A DNA stretch of 64,000 nt from Ruegeria sp. R13_0 (GTDB lineage: Bacteria; Pseudomonadota; Alphaproteobacteria; Rhodobacterales; Rhodobacteraceae). This document shows, piece after piece, positions 43,631-52,940 of the stretch. The stretch's first letter is position 1, and the number at the start of each line of letters is the position of its first letter. Location: contig NZ_JAGHRB010000002.1 of assembly GCF_017743995.1 (NCBI RefSeq), positions 310,001 through 374,000 on the forward strand, read 5' to 3'. A model generated the notes under the pieces. That model had not been told where the DNA came from. It saw only the letters and a program-made list of their open reading frames with translations, and did no database searches. The translations under genes were made by a program, and so were the position numbers.

Positions 43631-44914
43631 TTATTCGGCAGCGCGGATCAAACCGCCTGCATTGATGCCGGTCCGGGGGTCTTTGAACATCACCCCGTCC
43701 TTCATGATCATCGACAGATTGTCCTGATGCTGAACCAGGCTGACATCCTGCGTGACGTCGCCCTTGACCAGCAGCAGGTCGGCCAAGAAGCCCTCTTTCA
43801 CCTGACCGATTTGATCCTCCATCTGCATCAGTTGCGCGCCAACGTTTGTGGCACAGCGCAGCGCCTCGACAGGCGAATAGCCGAAGTAGCGCACGAAGTG
43901 CTCCAGATCACGGGCGTTTTGCCCCATCGGCGTGATGGCAAAACCATAGTCCCCGCCGACCGCCACACGCAGCCCGCGTTTGCGGATTTCGTGATAGGTG
44001 GCGCAGGTGGCATCGAACTTGCGAAATAGGTTCATTTGCTCGGCCACTTCTTTGGTGAGACCGACGGCATCTCCCTCGCGGGTGGCGTTGTGGACCAGTC
44101 CAAAAGCGGGGCCGAGGATGACGCGATCCTTGGCCTCTTCCAGCATGTCCAATGCTTCTTCATCCGCGAAATCGCAGTGATAGATGCAATCGACGCCATG
44201 ACGCACAGCCATTTTGACCGACTCAGAAGAACGCGCGTGAGCTGCAACAGTTTTACCGTACTTCTTGGCAACAGCTATGAAAGCCGCCAGTTCATCATCT
44301 TCCAGTGGTGTGATTTCGGCCCGCGCAAAGGATACGAACTCATCCCCCGAGATATTGATCTTCATGTTGTCGACGTTATCGCGCACGCATTCGCGCGCTA
44401 CGCGCCGCATCTCGATTGGGCCATCGGCAACCAGACCAAAGCTCTCCTGGTAGATGTGCCGTTTGCGTTCATCCCCCAAACCGGCGGTGGTGGTGATCTC
44501 GGGGCTTGAGGCGCGCATACGTGGCCCATCTAGCAAACCCTCGTTAATCGCGTCGCGTGCCGTGACACCTAGCATTGGTTTGGCCGAGGCTGCTTCGAAG
44601 ATCGACGTAAACCCGTGACTGAGCAGCAAGCGTAGGTTCTGCGCCGTCAGCAACATATGCTGCTCGGGGCAAAGCTGACCAAGCTCCCATGGCTCGCCAA
44701 CCCCGGTAAAGCTGGGATGGCAATGACCTTCGACCATGCCCGGCATCAGCGTGTGGCCCGTGCCGTCAATGACTTCACCCGACACGTCTGACGAAGCGTC
44801 TTCGCCTTTGGTGATTGCGGAAATCTTGTTTCCCGTAATCGTGACTGCACCGGGATAGCACGTTTCTGACACGCCATCCCAAATCTGCGCGCCCTTAATA
44901 GTGATTTGTGACAT
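43631..44914 (-). CDS. Metal-dependent amidohydrolase (imidazolonepropionase/prolidase-like)
   Basis: A 427-residue amidohydrolase. The first metal motif is EGHCHPSF, the probable carboxylated Lys lies in NMKINISGDEF, further ligands are in AHARSSE and YHCDFAD, and the final Asp in VGGDYGFAITP. Such enzymes hydrolyse cyclic amides, lactones or dipeptides in the cytoplasm. It is the first gene of the leftward ten-gene operon, with GGGAGG before the ATG, 25 bases ahead of the binding-protein gene. It probably performs the first hydrolysis after uptake. No signal peptide is seen. Confidence 0.88.
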   Translation of the reverse strand: MSQITIKGAQIWDGVSETCYPGAVTITGNKISAITKGEDASSDVSGEVIDGTGHTLMPGMVEGHCHPSFTGVGEPWELGQLCPEQHMLLTAQNLRLLLSHGFTSIFEAASAKPMLGVTARDAINEGLLDGPRMRASSPEITTTAGLGDERKRHIYQESFGLVADGPIEMRRVARECVRDNVDNMKINISGDEFVSFARAEITPLEDDELAAFIAVAKKYGKTVAAHARSSESVKMAVRHGVDCIYHCDFADEEALDMLEEAKDRVILGPAFGLVHNATREGDAVGLTKEVAEQMNLFRKFDATCATYHEIRKRGLRVAVGGDYGFAITPMGQNARDLEHFVRYFGYSPVEALRCATNVGAQLMQMEDQIGQVKEGFLADLLLVKGDVTQDVSLVQHQDNLSMIMKDGVMFKDPRTGINAGGLIRAAE

Positions 44915-45160
44915 GTTTTCCTCCCAACCCGCTGGAACTCAATCGCTGCGGTCGAGAAAAACCTGCATTAAATCCTCACTATTAGGCAGGCCCCAAATCC
45001 CTCTGGAAACCCATATATTGGACTACGCCAATTTATGGACTAAAGTGGCTGAATTTCCCGAAACATAGTAGAGTAAGTCCTGTCTCACCGTCTGAATGTT
45101 GGAAGCAATTCGTCTGCAGCAAACGATCGCCATCAAGAAGAGTTGTACTAGGGTCGAGGT
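44915..45160. other. Promoter region of the ten-gene operon, next to an IS relic
   Basis: About 245 bases of non-coding sequence. It must hold the promoter and operators for the leftward operon, but I see no strong palindrome for the IclR-type proteins. The IS6-type terminal repeat begins at 45161. Confidence 0.4.
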
Positions 45161-45627
45161 GGTTCTGTTGCGAAGTTTTGGTTGGATAAAGAGAACGCGC
45201 TGTAGCAACAAGTTTAAGAGGCAAGTTCCGCGAACTGGCGCAACGGACAGAGCCCGTACGTGATTTGGCCTTTTAGGATCACGTGCGCCACTTCTATTCC
45301 GTTCAACGCTGCTCATGCTGATGCGAAGGCTTTGAGTCCCAGCATCAGGCGGGTTCGTCTTTTGATGAAATGGCGATCGTGTTCCACAAAGGTGTTCAAG
45401 TATTCCCGCCAGACCATTTCACTTGGGACTAGGCAACCAAAGCCTTTCAACATTTTGTTTATGGCCTGGATGCCAGCCGTGTTAGCTCCTCTTTTGTCGA
45501 CAACGTACTTTCTCGGAAGGCAGTTGTCCTCCAAAGTCCGGGCAAAGAATGTGGTGGAGGCAGGTTTGTTCCGAAGCTGCGAAAGCATGAACTTTCTTTC
45601 GGCTGAAATACTCCGGCCGCTATTCAC
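45161..45627 (-). mobile_element. IS6-family insertion sequence relic
   Basis: GGTTCTGTTGCGAAGTTTTG at 45161-45180 matches the terminal repeat of IS6-type elements. The minus-strand reading then gives the transposase C-terminus: VDKRGANTAGIQAINKML and VEHDRHFIKRRTRLMLGLKAF, which includes the catalytic Glu region. A TGA at 45313-45315 interrupts it; after the stop the same frame continues as GIEVAHVILKGQ to a TAA at 45214-45216. The 5' half of the transposase and the other terminal repeat are missing. It is inactive, but marks past insertion between two catabolic operons. Confidence 0.8.
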
Positions 45628-45683
45628 CCTCTGCGTTCGTGAGCGTCAATAGCAAGATCTTTGCAACAGATCCGCCATCATCT

Positions 45684-47147
45684 TTAGATTTTACGAACCC
45701 CAGGGCGCAGTTTTGTATAGCTGACATCCGCGAGCTCACATGGAAATTGCCCCGGCGCGGCGCATATCAAGACCTCCTGAGCGATGGGCTCAAAATCGGC
45801 GCGGAAATGGGCCGTGCTTTTGACACATAGTATCCGCGCATCTTCCGGTTCCAGATTGAACAAACGTATTTGCGCCAGATCCAGACATTGATTTCGAATG
45901 CTGGTGACAAGGACATGGATCTGCGTTCCGGTTATCTGCAATGCGACCGACGGGCCGAGCGTTGCAACACCACCGCCGTACATTTCACCCGTATAGCGGC
46001 ATTGACCGTCACTCAGGTGATGTATTCGCACCTGAGCCCTGTAGGGGGCGTCGCCGGGGCTTTTGCCGCCAATCTCAGCCTCGAACTCGGCACCTTTGCC
46101 CAATTCGTGAGCCTTGGCGGCAAGCTGCGGATCATGCAGGAGCCCGAGTATGGCTAGCGGCGCATTCTGATGCACAAGCTCACGTAGCAATCCTGTCGTG
46201 TCGGACGACGCTCCAGCCCCCGGATTGTCCTGCACATCCGCGATTACAACGGGCCGTCTGCCGCTTGCACGCTGTGCGGTTTCAATGGCTTCTTTTGAGC
46301 TTAGCAAGGAGGTATCGAACTGCTTTTCAGCTGCCTGGAGCTTGGCGAAAAACTGGGACGCCATTGCGTCTGCCTCGGCCTGAGACGCGCTGTAGGCCAA
46401 AACAGACGGTCCACAATCAGCGGTATCAGCTGCAGTAAATCCCACAGCGAGTTCTACCAGTCGCGCGCCCGGCCCATCAAAGGCATCCAGCGCGTTGTAG
46501 AGCGTTTTGGCAGGGTCAACTCTGGTATACTGACTGTGCAGCGGGATCAGATACTCACCTTGGCGCCACGCTTTTGCAGGCGGGCCATTTGTGCAGATGT
46601 CGCGCATCATTCGAAAGGCCCGCGCGCCTGTGTTTGCCATGTCCAGATGCGGATAGGTGCGGAAAATGGTCATCGCATCCGACAGATCCACCATTCGCCT
46701 CGAGATATTGGCGTGCATATCAAGGCTTGCAACAAGCGGTAGGTCCGGCCCGATGACCTGCCTGATCCGTGACAACAGCTCTCCCTCGCCATCATCCCAG
46801 GACTCTGTGACCATGGCACCATGCAAGTCCAGGTAGACCCCATCCAACTGCGTCATGTCCGCCAGTGCTGTGGTGATGCGTTCGGCAATGGTGTCAAAAG
46901 CGTGATCCGCAACATTGCCGCCCGGTTCAGCAGCGCACCACAGGATGGGGCGCAACTCGACCTCATCCGCCAAGGCAGTTTTTGCGAAACCGGCTATAGG
47001 TAGGTTCATGCCCCGTGTGGTGTTCAGAACGTCTTGGCCACAAAGCAATTCCGGCCAGCTGTCGGCCTGTTCAAAGTCGCTCAGCTGTGTCGGTGTGTCG
47101 ACGAAGGTGTTGGTCTCGTGCTGAAATCCTGCGATTGCAATTCTCAT
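45684..47147 (-). CDS. M81 family metallopeptidase (MlrC-like)
   Basis: A 487-residue member of the MlrC family. The opening RIAIAGFQHETNTF carries the conserved His and Glu, followed by YLDLHGAMV and SLDMHANIS with metal-ligand residues, and DVQDNPGAGASSDTTGLL at the C-terminal domain. MlrC of microcystin degraders cleaves linear peptide fragments containing unusual amino acids; most relatives have unknown substrates. AAGGG precedes the ATG, 17 bases after the hydrolase stop. Last gene of the peptide-uptake operon, which fits a role in peptide or N-acyl breakdown. Confidence 0.88.
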   Translation of the reverse strand: MRIAIAGFQHETNTFVDTPTQLSDFEQADSWPELLCGQDVLNTTRGMNLPIAGFAKTALADEVELRPILWCAAEPGGNVADHAFDTIAERITTALADMTQLDGVYLDLHGAMVTESWDDGEGELLSRIRQVIGPDLPLVASLDMHANISRRMVDLSDAMTIFRTYPHLDMANTGARAFRMMRDICTNGPPAKAWRQGEYLIPLHSQYTRVDPAKTLYNALDAFDGPGARLVELAVGFTAADTADCGPSVLAYSASQAEADAMASQFFAKLQAAEKQFDTSLLSSKEAIETAQRASGRRPVVIADVQDNPGAGASSDTTGLLRELVHQNAPLAILGLLHDPQLAAKAHELGKGAEFEAEIGGKSPGDAPYRAQVRIHHLSDGQCRYTGEMYGGGVATLGPSVALQITGTQIHVLVTSIRNQCLDLAQIRLFNLEPEDARILCVKSTAHFRADFEPIAQEVLICAAPGQFPCELADVSYTKLRPGVRKI

Positions 47148-47163
47148 TAGACCCTTCAGCCGC

Positions 47164-48018
47164 TTATTGCTGCACCAATTCGGCGGTCAAAATCTCACGC
47201 AGTTTTGCCGCCACGATATCCGGTTTGTGCCGGGTCATCGAAACATGGCCGAGGCCGGGAATTTCGTGAAACACGCCGTTCGGCGCAAGATCAGAAACCA
47301 CCTTGCACATGACCGGAGCAGTTTGAACATCCTCGGAAAAGGCGATGACATGTATCGGGACCGGGCAGGTTTTTAACCCCTCGCGGCAGTCGAATTCCAA
47401 ACAGGCTTCCCACTGATCAATTGTTGCCTGCGGGTCGCGATCCCGAAAACGCTCGGTGTAGGATGCCTTGAGCTGCTCCCAAAGTTCGGGCTCGTGCAAC
47501 GCCTTGGCCGGGAATGCGTAAACGGCATAGTGCGGCGCCAAGAAATAGTCAGGCAGGGTGATGCCATCCTTGCGCAGGTCGATCTCGGCCTGCATCCAGT
47601 CGCGCGTGAACCCGTCAATATACGCCGAAGTTCCCATCGGAATGGCTAGTCGCACATTGTCTGGGAAGTCTATCGCGGTTTGCTGCGTGACCAGCCCGCC
47701 CAGCGACAGACCGCATACGGTAGCTTGCCCGCCGGCAAAAGCGTCAATCACCGCCGCGCAATCCGCTGCGTAATCATGCATGGTCCAAGGTGGAGGGGGC
47801 GACTGCGTGTCACCCGCTCCCCGGGGATCATAAGTGATGCATCTAAAGTTATCTGACAGACGCGAGAATTGCTCGGAATAGGCCTCGGCCGTCTGATCGC
47901 CGCCGGGGACGAACACGATTGGCGGCCCATCCCCTTCGACCACGACCCGCATGGTGACGCCGCCGATGGTCAATTGATGTGTCTCGGCTCTCGGCCCAAA
48001 TTCGGGGAAGGCTGACAT
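47164..48018 (-). CDS. Alpha/beta hydrolase
   Basis: A 284-residue hydrolase: oxyanion segment IVFVPGGDQTAEAY, nucleophile elbow GLSLGGLV, acidic residue in VIAFSEDVQTAP and His in GLGHVSMTRH. AGAGGAG lies six bases before the ATG at 48018, which I prefer; the frame reaches a GTG at 48066 that overlaps the CocE stop. Family members include lactonases, esterases and peptidases. It lies between CocE and MlrC-type genes, so hydrolysis of an ester or amide from the imported compound is plausible. Confidence 0.87.
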   Translation of the reverse strand: MSAFPEFGPRAETHQLTIGGVTMRVVVEGDGPPIVFVPGGDQTAEAYSEQFSRLSDNFRCITYDPRGAGDTQSPPPPWTMHDYAADCAAVIDAFAGGQATVCGLSLGGLVTQQTAIDFPDNVRLAIPMGTSAYIDGFTRDWMQAEIDLRKDGITLPDYFLAPHYAVYAFPAKALHEPELWEQLKASYTERFRDRDPQATIDQWEACLEFDCREGLKTCPVPIHVIAFSEDVQTAPVMCKVVSDLAPNGVFHEIPGLGHVSMTRHKPDIVAAKLREILTAELVQQ

Positions 48019-48062
48019 TGGGGTGCTCCTCTGGCCACAAGGGCAAAATATAGTGTGTTTCT

Positions 48063-50081
48063 TCACATTCCGTTGCGGGGAATGATGTGCGTTTCTTCTT
48101 CTTCGAAAATGAGTTCTTCGCCCGACCAGGCCTTGAGGCGTGAGGTCAGGTGAAACTCGGTCGCCGTTGCCCGTTGTTCGGAGTAGGTCCAGATCTTTGC
48201 GGACCAGTCTTCCCGGTCGAAACCGGCCGTTTGCTCCATGGTGGCGACGGCGGACAAGGGATCGCTTGGGTGGATCGTGTAGCGCCGGTCTGACACGTCG
48301 CTCAATACCGTTCCGATGTCATCGAGGCGGAAATCCCCGATCGGGCCAAATACACCGCCATCCAGAAAGAAACGGTGGGTCATCTCGCCATTCGTCAGGT
48401 CGGTGTGGACCGAGCGTTCCATGGACCCATCGCGCACATGCGTTTTTCGAGGGGGGACGTCCGGGGCGGTAGGTTCCGGCAGCGGACGCGGCTCGGGCGC
48501 GTCGATTGGTGAAGTTCGGACCGGCAGGTTTAGTCGCGACGTACCGGGTTTAATCGTCAGCGTCACAGGCTGGGGCGCAGGCCACAGGACGGGCCAATAA
48601 GCCGAGGCGATTTGCAACGTGATGCGGTGACCTGCTGGTACCCGGTAGCCGGTCCCATATATAGGAACCTTAACGGTCATATCTTCACCGGGCGTGATCG
48701 GCGTAGGTTGAGTGTTGCTGTCGCGATGGTTGAGGTTGCAAAAACCCCGCGCGATTAGCGTTTGCGCGCCATCCGGGGCTTCATCCACCAGCAACGCGGC
48801 GACAAATCCCTGTGTCTGGTCGGCGGACACCGTGAGGTCAAGACTGGGCTGGCCCAACAGGTCCATCGGTTCGTTAAGGGGCGCCCCTTTGAACTGCAAA
48901 GCACCCCCGGCGTCGATCCTGCAATCCGCAGCCATATCACCGGGGATCGCGAACGAGCACATATCGCCTGCAGCCGCACCGAATGTCTGCGGCGAGCAAA
49001 TCGACATCGCGGGCCCGGTCTGTTCCGTTTCGTCCAGAGTCTGGTCGTTCAGCCAGAGCGTCTGCTCGGACACGTTGGGCGACGGCCAGGAGGGTTCTTC
49101 GACCCAGCGTCCAGTGCGTTGCAGATGGGTGCCCGAGGGGGCCGCACTGTCTTGCAGGAAAAACCGCAGCGGGGGTTCATCCATCAGGCCGGTGTCTTTC
49201 ACCTTGAGCCAATGATCCCAAAAACGGATCACCTCACCGACAAAATCGGCCTTTGGTCCGGGGACGCCTTCATGCGGGTAAAGATGCGCCCAGGGTCCCA
49301 TCAGGATTTTCACGGGGCCTTTCAGGTGCTCGACAATGCGGAAGGGCGTGTCCCGGTACAGGTCCATCCAGCCGCCGAAAAAATACACCGGAACCTCAAC
49401 ATCCGCGTAGTTCTCGCAGATCGATCCGCGCCGCCACATTTCGTCATGGGTTTGGTGTTCCAGCCACATGGCAGGCCAGAATTTCGCGCCTGTGAGCCGC
49501 TCTCGCCACATGTCTTTCCAGCGATCGACGCCGACGATCTCGGGGTCGGGCGGCATCGCATTGTAGAGCTGCATGATTGAGCCCCACCAGAAATTGTCAT
49601 TGGCCAGACACCCACCATAGAAGTGAATGTCCTCGCGCCAACGATCATCCGTGCCCATCACCGGCGCAATGGCTTTCAGCGCCGGAGGTCGCGTCGCAGC
49701 GACCTGAAAGGCATTGTATGCCCCCCAGCTTTTGCCGAACATTCCGACATTCCCATCGCACCACTCCTGAGCGGCAATCCATTGAATGATGTCATGGCCG
49801 TCTTGGATTTCCTGATGCGAGTATTCGTCTTCGGCCACACCTTCACTGTCGCCGTACCCGCGAATATCCACTCGGATAGAGGCGTACCCTGCGGCTGCAA
49901 AATAAGGATGCATGCTCTCATCCCTCATGCGCGTGCGATCTCGACGCCGGTAGGGAATGTATTCCAGAATGCAGGGCAGTGGTGAAGTTCTGGCCGTTTC
50001 AGGCAGCCAAAGCCGAGCGGCGAGCTTTGTCCCGTCGGGCATGGGAATCCAGACGGTTTCAATGACCTCGATTTCACTCAT
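48063..50081 (-). CDS. CocE/NonD (X-Pro dipeptidyl-peptidase S15-like) hydrolase 1
   Basis: A 672-residue serine hydrolase. The N-terminal catalytic domain has MPDGTKLAARLW, LEYIPYRRRD, VDIRGYGDSEG and the nucleophile motif GKSWGAYNA. The C-terminal jelly-roll part has YGTGYRVPAGHRITLQIASAYWP. Relatives cleave cocaine-type esters, beta-lactam side chains, glutaryl amides or X-Pro peptides. There is no signal peptide, so it acts in the cytoplasm. The ATG overlaps the stop of the upstream ATPase gene. A paralog of 654 residues is at 59234-61198. Confidence 0.9.
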   Translation of the reverse strand: MSEIEVIETVWIPMPDGTKLAARLWLPETARTSPLPCILEYIPYRRRDRTRMRDESMHPYFAAAGYASIRVDIRGYGDSEGVAEDEYSHQEIQDGHDIIQWIAAQEWCDGNVGMFGKSWGAYNAFQVAATRPPALKAIAPVMGTDDRWREDIHFYGGCLANDNFWWGSIMQLYNAMPPDPEIVGVDRWKDMWRERLTGAKFWPAMWLEHQTHDEMWRRGSICENYADVEVPVYFFGGWMDLYRDTPFRIVEHLKGPVKILMGPWAHLYPHEGVPGPKADFVGEVIRFWDHWLKVKDTGLMDEPPLRFFLQDSAAPSGTHLQRTGRWVEEPSWPSPNVSEQTLWLNDQTLDETEQTGPAMSICSPQTFGAAAGDMCSFAIPGDMAADCRIDAGGALQFKGAPLNEPMDLLGQPSLDLTVSADQTQGFVAALLVDEAPDGAQTLIARGFCNLNHRDSNTQPTPITPGEDMTVKVPIYGTGYRVPAGHRITLQIASAYWPVLWPAPQPVTLTIKPGTSRLNLPVRTSPIDAPEPRPLPEPTAPDVPPRKTHVRDGSMERSVHTDLTNGEMTHRFFLDGGVFGPIGDFRLDDIGTVLSDVSDRRYTIHPSDPLSAVATMEQTAGFDREDWSAKIWTYSEQRATATEFHLTSRLKAWSGEELIFEEEETHIIPRNGM

Positions 50082-51079
50082 GATGCGGCCTGTTCTTCCA
50101 TTTCCGGTGGGCGGGCGCCGGGTTCAAGGGGGAAATGACAGGCAACTGCGCGTCCGTCTGTGACCTGCCGTTCCGGCGCATCCACACTGCATCTTGATTG
50201 CGCCCATGGGCAGCGGGTGTGGAACTCGCATCCCGCGGGTCGCGCCAACAGCGAGGGAACTTCGGCAGGAAGGGTGATCCTGTCATGGGTTTTGTCTGGG
50301 TCGGGTTCAGGATTGGCCGACAGAAGCGCCGCCGTATAGGGGTGTTGAGGTGAACTGAACACCTGTTCGGTGTCGCCTGCCTCGACAAAACGGCCGAGAT
50401 ACATGACCGCAGTTCTATCCGCCACGTGGTGCACCACGTGCAGGTTGTGCGTGATGATCACCATCGCCAGGCCCAACCGCTCGCGAAGGTCGTTTAGCAG
50501 GTTGAGGACTTCGCCTTGTACCGACACATCCAGACCAGCAGTGGGTTCGTCGGCGATGATCAACGCCGGGTCTAGCGCAATGGCCCTCGCCACGCCGACC
50601 CGTCGGGCCTGCCCACCAGACAACTGATGCGGAAAACGCGAAGCGAAACTGGTCGGCAACCCTACCAAAGTCAGCAGACGCGCGGCTTCTTCCCGCAAGT
50701 TGCGGCCTTCGATGCCGTGGATGCGGAACGGTTCCGTCACCAGATCGCCCACGGTCATACGGGGCGAGAGGGAGCCCACTGGGTCCTGAAACATCATCGA
50801 CATACGTTTGCGAACAGGTTTCATCGCTTTTCGGTCCAGTTCGTCGATGCGCTGGTCCTCAAAAGTGATGGCACCGGCGCTAATCTCCTGCAAACCGTTC
50901 ACGGCGCGCGCAAGCGTCGTTTTGCCGGAGCCACTTTCGCCGACCAGGGCAAAGGTTTCGCCCCGGTTGACCTCAAAGCTGACCCCGGCCACGCCTAGGA
51001 TTGCGCTTTTGCGTCCCAGCCCTCCGACCGGAAAAGAAACCTGAACATCTTCGACCTTGAGGATGGGATCGCTGCTCAT
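50078..51079 (-). CDS. Oligopeptide/dipeptide ABC transporter ATP-binding protein (DppF-type)
   Basis: A 333-residue ATPase with Walker A GESGSGKTT, LSGGQARRVGVARAI and Walker B ALIIADEPTAGLD. The C-terminal oligopeptide-transport tail includes CEFHTRCPWAQSRC, the cysteine cluster usual in the family. It forms the ATPase pair with the gene whose stop it overlaps, and its own stop overlaps the CocE hydrolase gene. Confidence 0.93.
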   Translation of the reverse strand: MSSDPILKVEDVQVSFPVGGLGRKSAILGVAGVSFEVNRGETFALVGESGSGKTTLARAVNGLQEISAGAITFEDQRIDELDRKAMKPVRKRMSMMFQDPVGSLSPRMTVGDLVTEPFRIHGIEGRNLREEAARLLTLVGLPTSFASRFPHQLSGGQARRVGVARAIALDPALIIADEPTAGLDVSVQGEVLNLLNDLRERLGLAMVIITHNLHVVHHVADRTAVMYLGRFVEAGDTEQVFSSPQHPYTAALLSANPEPDPDKTHDRITLPAEVPSLLARPAGCEFHTRCPWAQSRCSVDAPERQVTDGRAVACHFPLEPGARPPEMEEQAAS

Positions 51080-52062
51080 GCCGTCACTCCGGTTTCAGCT
51101 GGGGTATCTGCGACAAAGCAGCGGGCGATATGGCCGTCGCCGATATCCTTGTCGGGTGGCGGTGCCAAGCAAGCGTCCCTCACGCGGTCGCAGCGGTTGG
51201 CAAAAATACAGCCAGTGGGTCGCGCGCGCAGATCGGGGATTTCTCCGGGGATAGTCGGCAGATGACGGGTGCGCTCGCTTTGCCGTGCCGGGTCGCATTC
51301 CAGCAGCCGCGCCGTATAGGGGTGGCGCGGGTCCTGGAAAATCTGCCGGACGGTGCCGCGCTCCACGACTTCGCCCGCATACATGACCACCACGTCATCA
51401 CACAGCTCGGCGATCACACCCAGATGGTGCGAGATAAACATGACCGAGCAGCCGATTTTTTGCTGCAAATCCTTGAGCAGCTCGATCGTTGTCACTTCAA
51501 GCGTCGCATCCAGCGCAGTTGTAGGTTCGTCCGCGATGAGTAGGGCAGGCTCCATCATCAAGGCCATGGCGATAGCTATCCGTTGTTTCATCCCGCCCGA
51601 GAACTGATGCGGATAGCGCGCCAAGGCAGCACGTGCGTCGGGAATACGCACTAATTCCAGCATCTCGACCGCACGGTTCAGCTTTTCCTCTTTTGGCAAG
51701 GACGAGCGATACTGGATATTCAGCATCTGCTTGCCGACCGATATCACGGGGTTCAGCGCGCCCATCGGGTCCTGAAACACAGTTGCGATCCGCGGACCAC
51801 GCAAATCTCGCATGCGTGATGGGGGCAAAGTGGTCAGTTCATCCTGCCCTTCGAACGATATCGAGCCACCGTCGATGCTGCCATTGTCAGCCAGCAGCCC
51901 CAGAATGGCGTTGATCAACGTTGACTTGCCGCAGCCAGATTCGCCCACGATGCCAACGATCCGATTTTCGGGCACATCGAAGCTGACGTTTTTCAAGGCG
52001 TGCAGCGGCCCGGCCTCGGTTGAGAAGCTGACATTCAGATTGTCTATGCGCAGCGTGGTCAT
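51076..52062 (-). CDS. Oligopeptide/dipeptide ABC transporter ATP-binding protein (DppD-type)
   Basis: A 328-residue ATPase with Walker A GESGCGKST, FSGGMKQRIAIAMAL and ALLIADEPTTALD, and the C-terminal cysteine motif CIFANRCDRVRDAC. It overlaps the permease stop as TGATG and its partner ATPase as ATGA. With 50078-51079 it would drive uptake of peptides, or of betaines and opine-like compounds that some Dpp systems carry. Confidence 0.93.
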   Translation of the reverse strand: MTTLRIDNLNVSFSTEAGPLHALKNVSFDVPENRIVGIVGESGCGKSTLINAILGLLADNGSIDGGSISFEGQDELTTLPPSRMRDLRGPRIATVFQDPMGALNPVISVGKQMLNIQYRSSLPKEEKLNRAVEMLELVRIPDARAALARYPHQFSGGMKQRIAIAMALMMEPALLIADEPTTALDATLEVTTIELLKDLQQKIGCSVMFISHHLGVIAELCDDVVVMYAGEVVERGTVRQIFQDPRHPYTARLLECDPARQSERTRHLPTIPGEIPDLRARPTGCIFANRCDRVRDACLAPPPDKDIGDGHIARCFVADTPAETGVTA

Positions 52063-52940
52063 CAGCGTCCTTTCAGCCGAGGATCGAACACGTCCCGCAG
52101 CGTCTCACCCAGGAAAGTAAAGCCCAGCGTTGTGATGATGATCGGCACACCGCCTGCAATAGCGATCCAGGCGGTGTCTCGTATATTGGTGAAACCGTCA
52201 TTCAGGATCGAGCCCCAGCTTGGGGTCGGAGGCCGCACGCCGAGGCCCAGAAAGCTCATACCTGCTTCGATGCCGATGACGACAGGGATGTCCATCGATG
52301 CGAGAATAACCAAAGGGCCGATCACGTTTGGCAGAACGTGCACCCGCAGGATACGCGCCGAAGACGCCCCCATGCTTTGCGCAGCGGTGACATATTCCAA
52401 GGTTTTCAGTGCAATGGTCTGGGTTCGGATAATTCGCGCATAACCGGGTACAGTGACCAGAACGACAACAACCATCACGGCGGTCAGCGACGGGCCCATT
52501 AGCGTCACCAGCGCAAGGGCAAGCATCACGGTCGGAAAGCTTTTCATTGCGTCGAAGAGCAGGATCATCAGGTTGTCCAGCCAACGTGGCCCGTAGCCCG
52601 CGATCAAGCCCAGCACGATACCGATCACCAGCGACACAGCGGTGGAGACCAGAGCTACAAACAGCGCGATCCGCCCGCCATGCAGCACCCTGGCAAACAG
52701 GTCTCGGCCCAGTTGATCTGTGCCCATCAGATGCTGTGTGCTTGGGCCTTGGAACCGGTCACGCGGGTTGATCTTGGTCGGGTCCCAACTGGTGAGCAGA
52801 TCGGCAAAGACAGCGCCAAAGATCACGAACAGCACCAGGAACAATCCTAAAGCGCCCAGAGGCTCTCGAAGGATTTTGCGGATCGGGCGCCACAGCTCGG
52901 CCATGCGCCCGGGGGCGGGATTAGAAACTGCTTCTGACAC
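52062..52940 (-). CDS. Dipeptide-type ABC transporter permease (DppC-type)
   Basis: A 292-residue membrane protein with the DppC marks DPTKINPRDRFQGPSTQHLMGTDQLGRDLFARVLHG (abbreviated here: DPTKINPRDR then GTDQLGRDLF) and the EAA loop TAAQSMGASSARILRVHVLPN. The start at 52940 is a GTG that lies 20 bases inside the upstream permease gene and has no clear ribosome site; an ATG at 52904 is an alternative. Confidence 0.92.
   Translation of the reverse strand: MSEAVSNPAPGRMAELWRPIRKILREPLGALGLFLVLFVIFGAVFADLLTSWDPTKINPRDRFQGPSTQHLMGTDQLGRDLFARVLHGGRIALFVALVSTAVSLVIGIVLGLIAGYGPRWLDNLMILLFDAMKSFPTVMLALALVTLMGPSLTAVMVVVVLVTVPGYARIIRTQTIALKTLEYVTAAQSMGASSARILRVHVLPNVIGPLVILASMDIPVVIGIEAGMSFLGLGVRPPTPSWGSILNDGFTNIRDTAWIAIAGGVPIIITTLGFTFLGETLRDVFDPRLKGR

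Noticed and set aside
45023..45316. A 97-codon minus-strand gene
   Set aside because: It is an out-of-frame reading of the IS6 relic and its flank.
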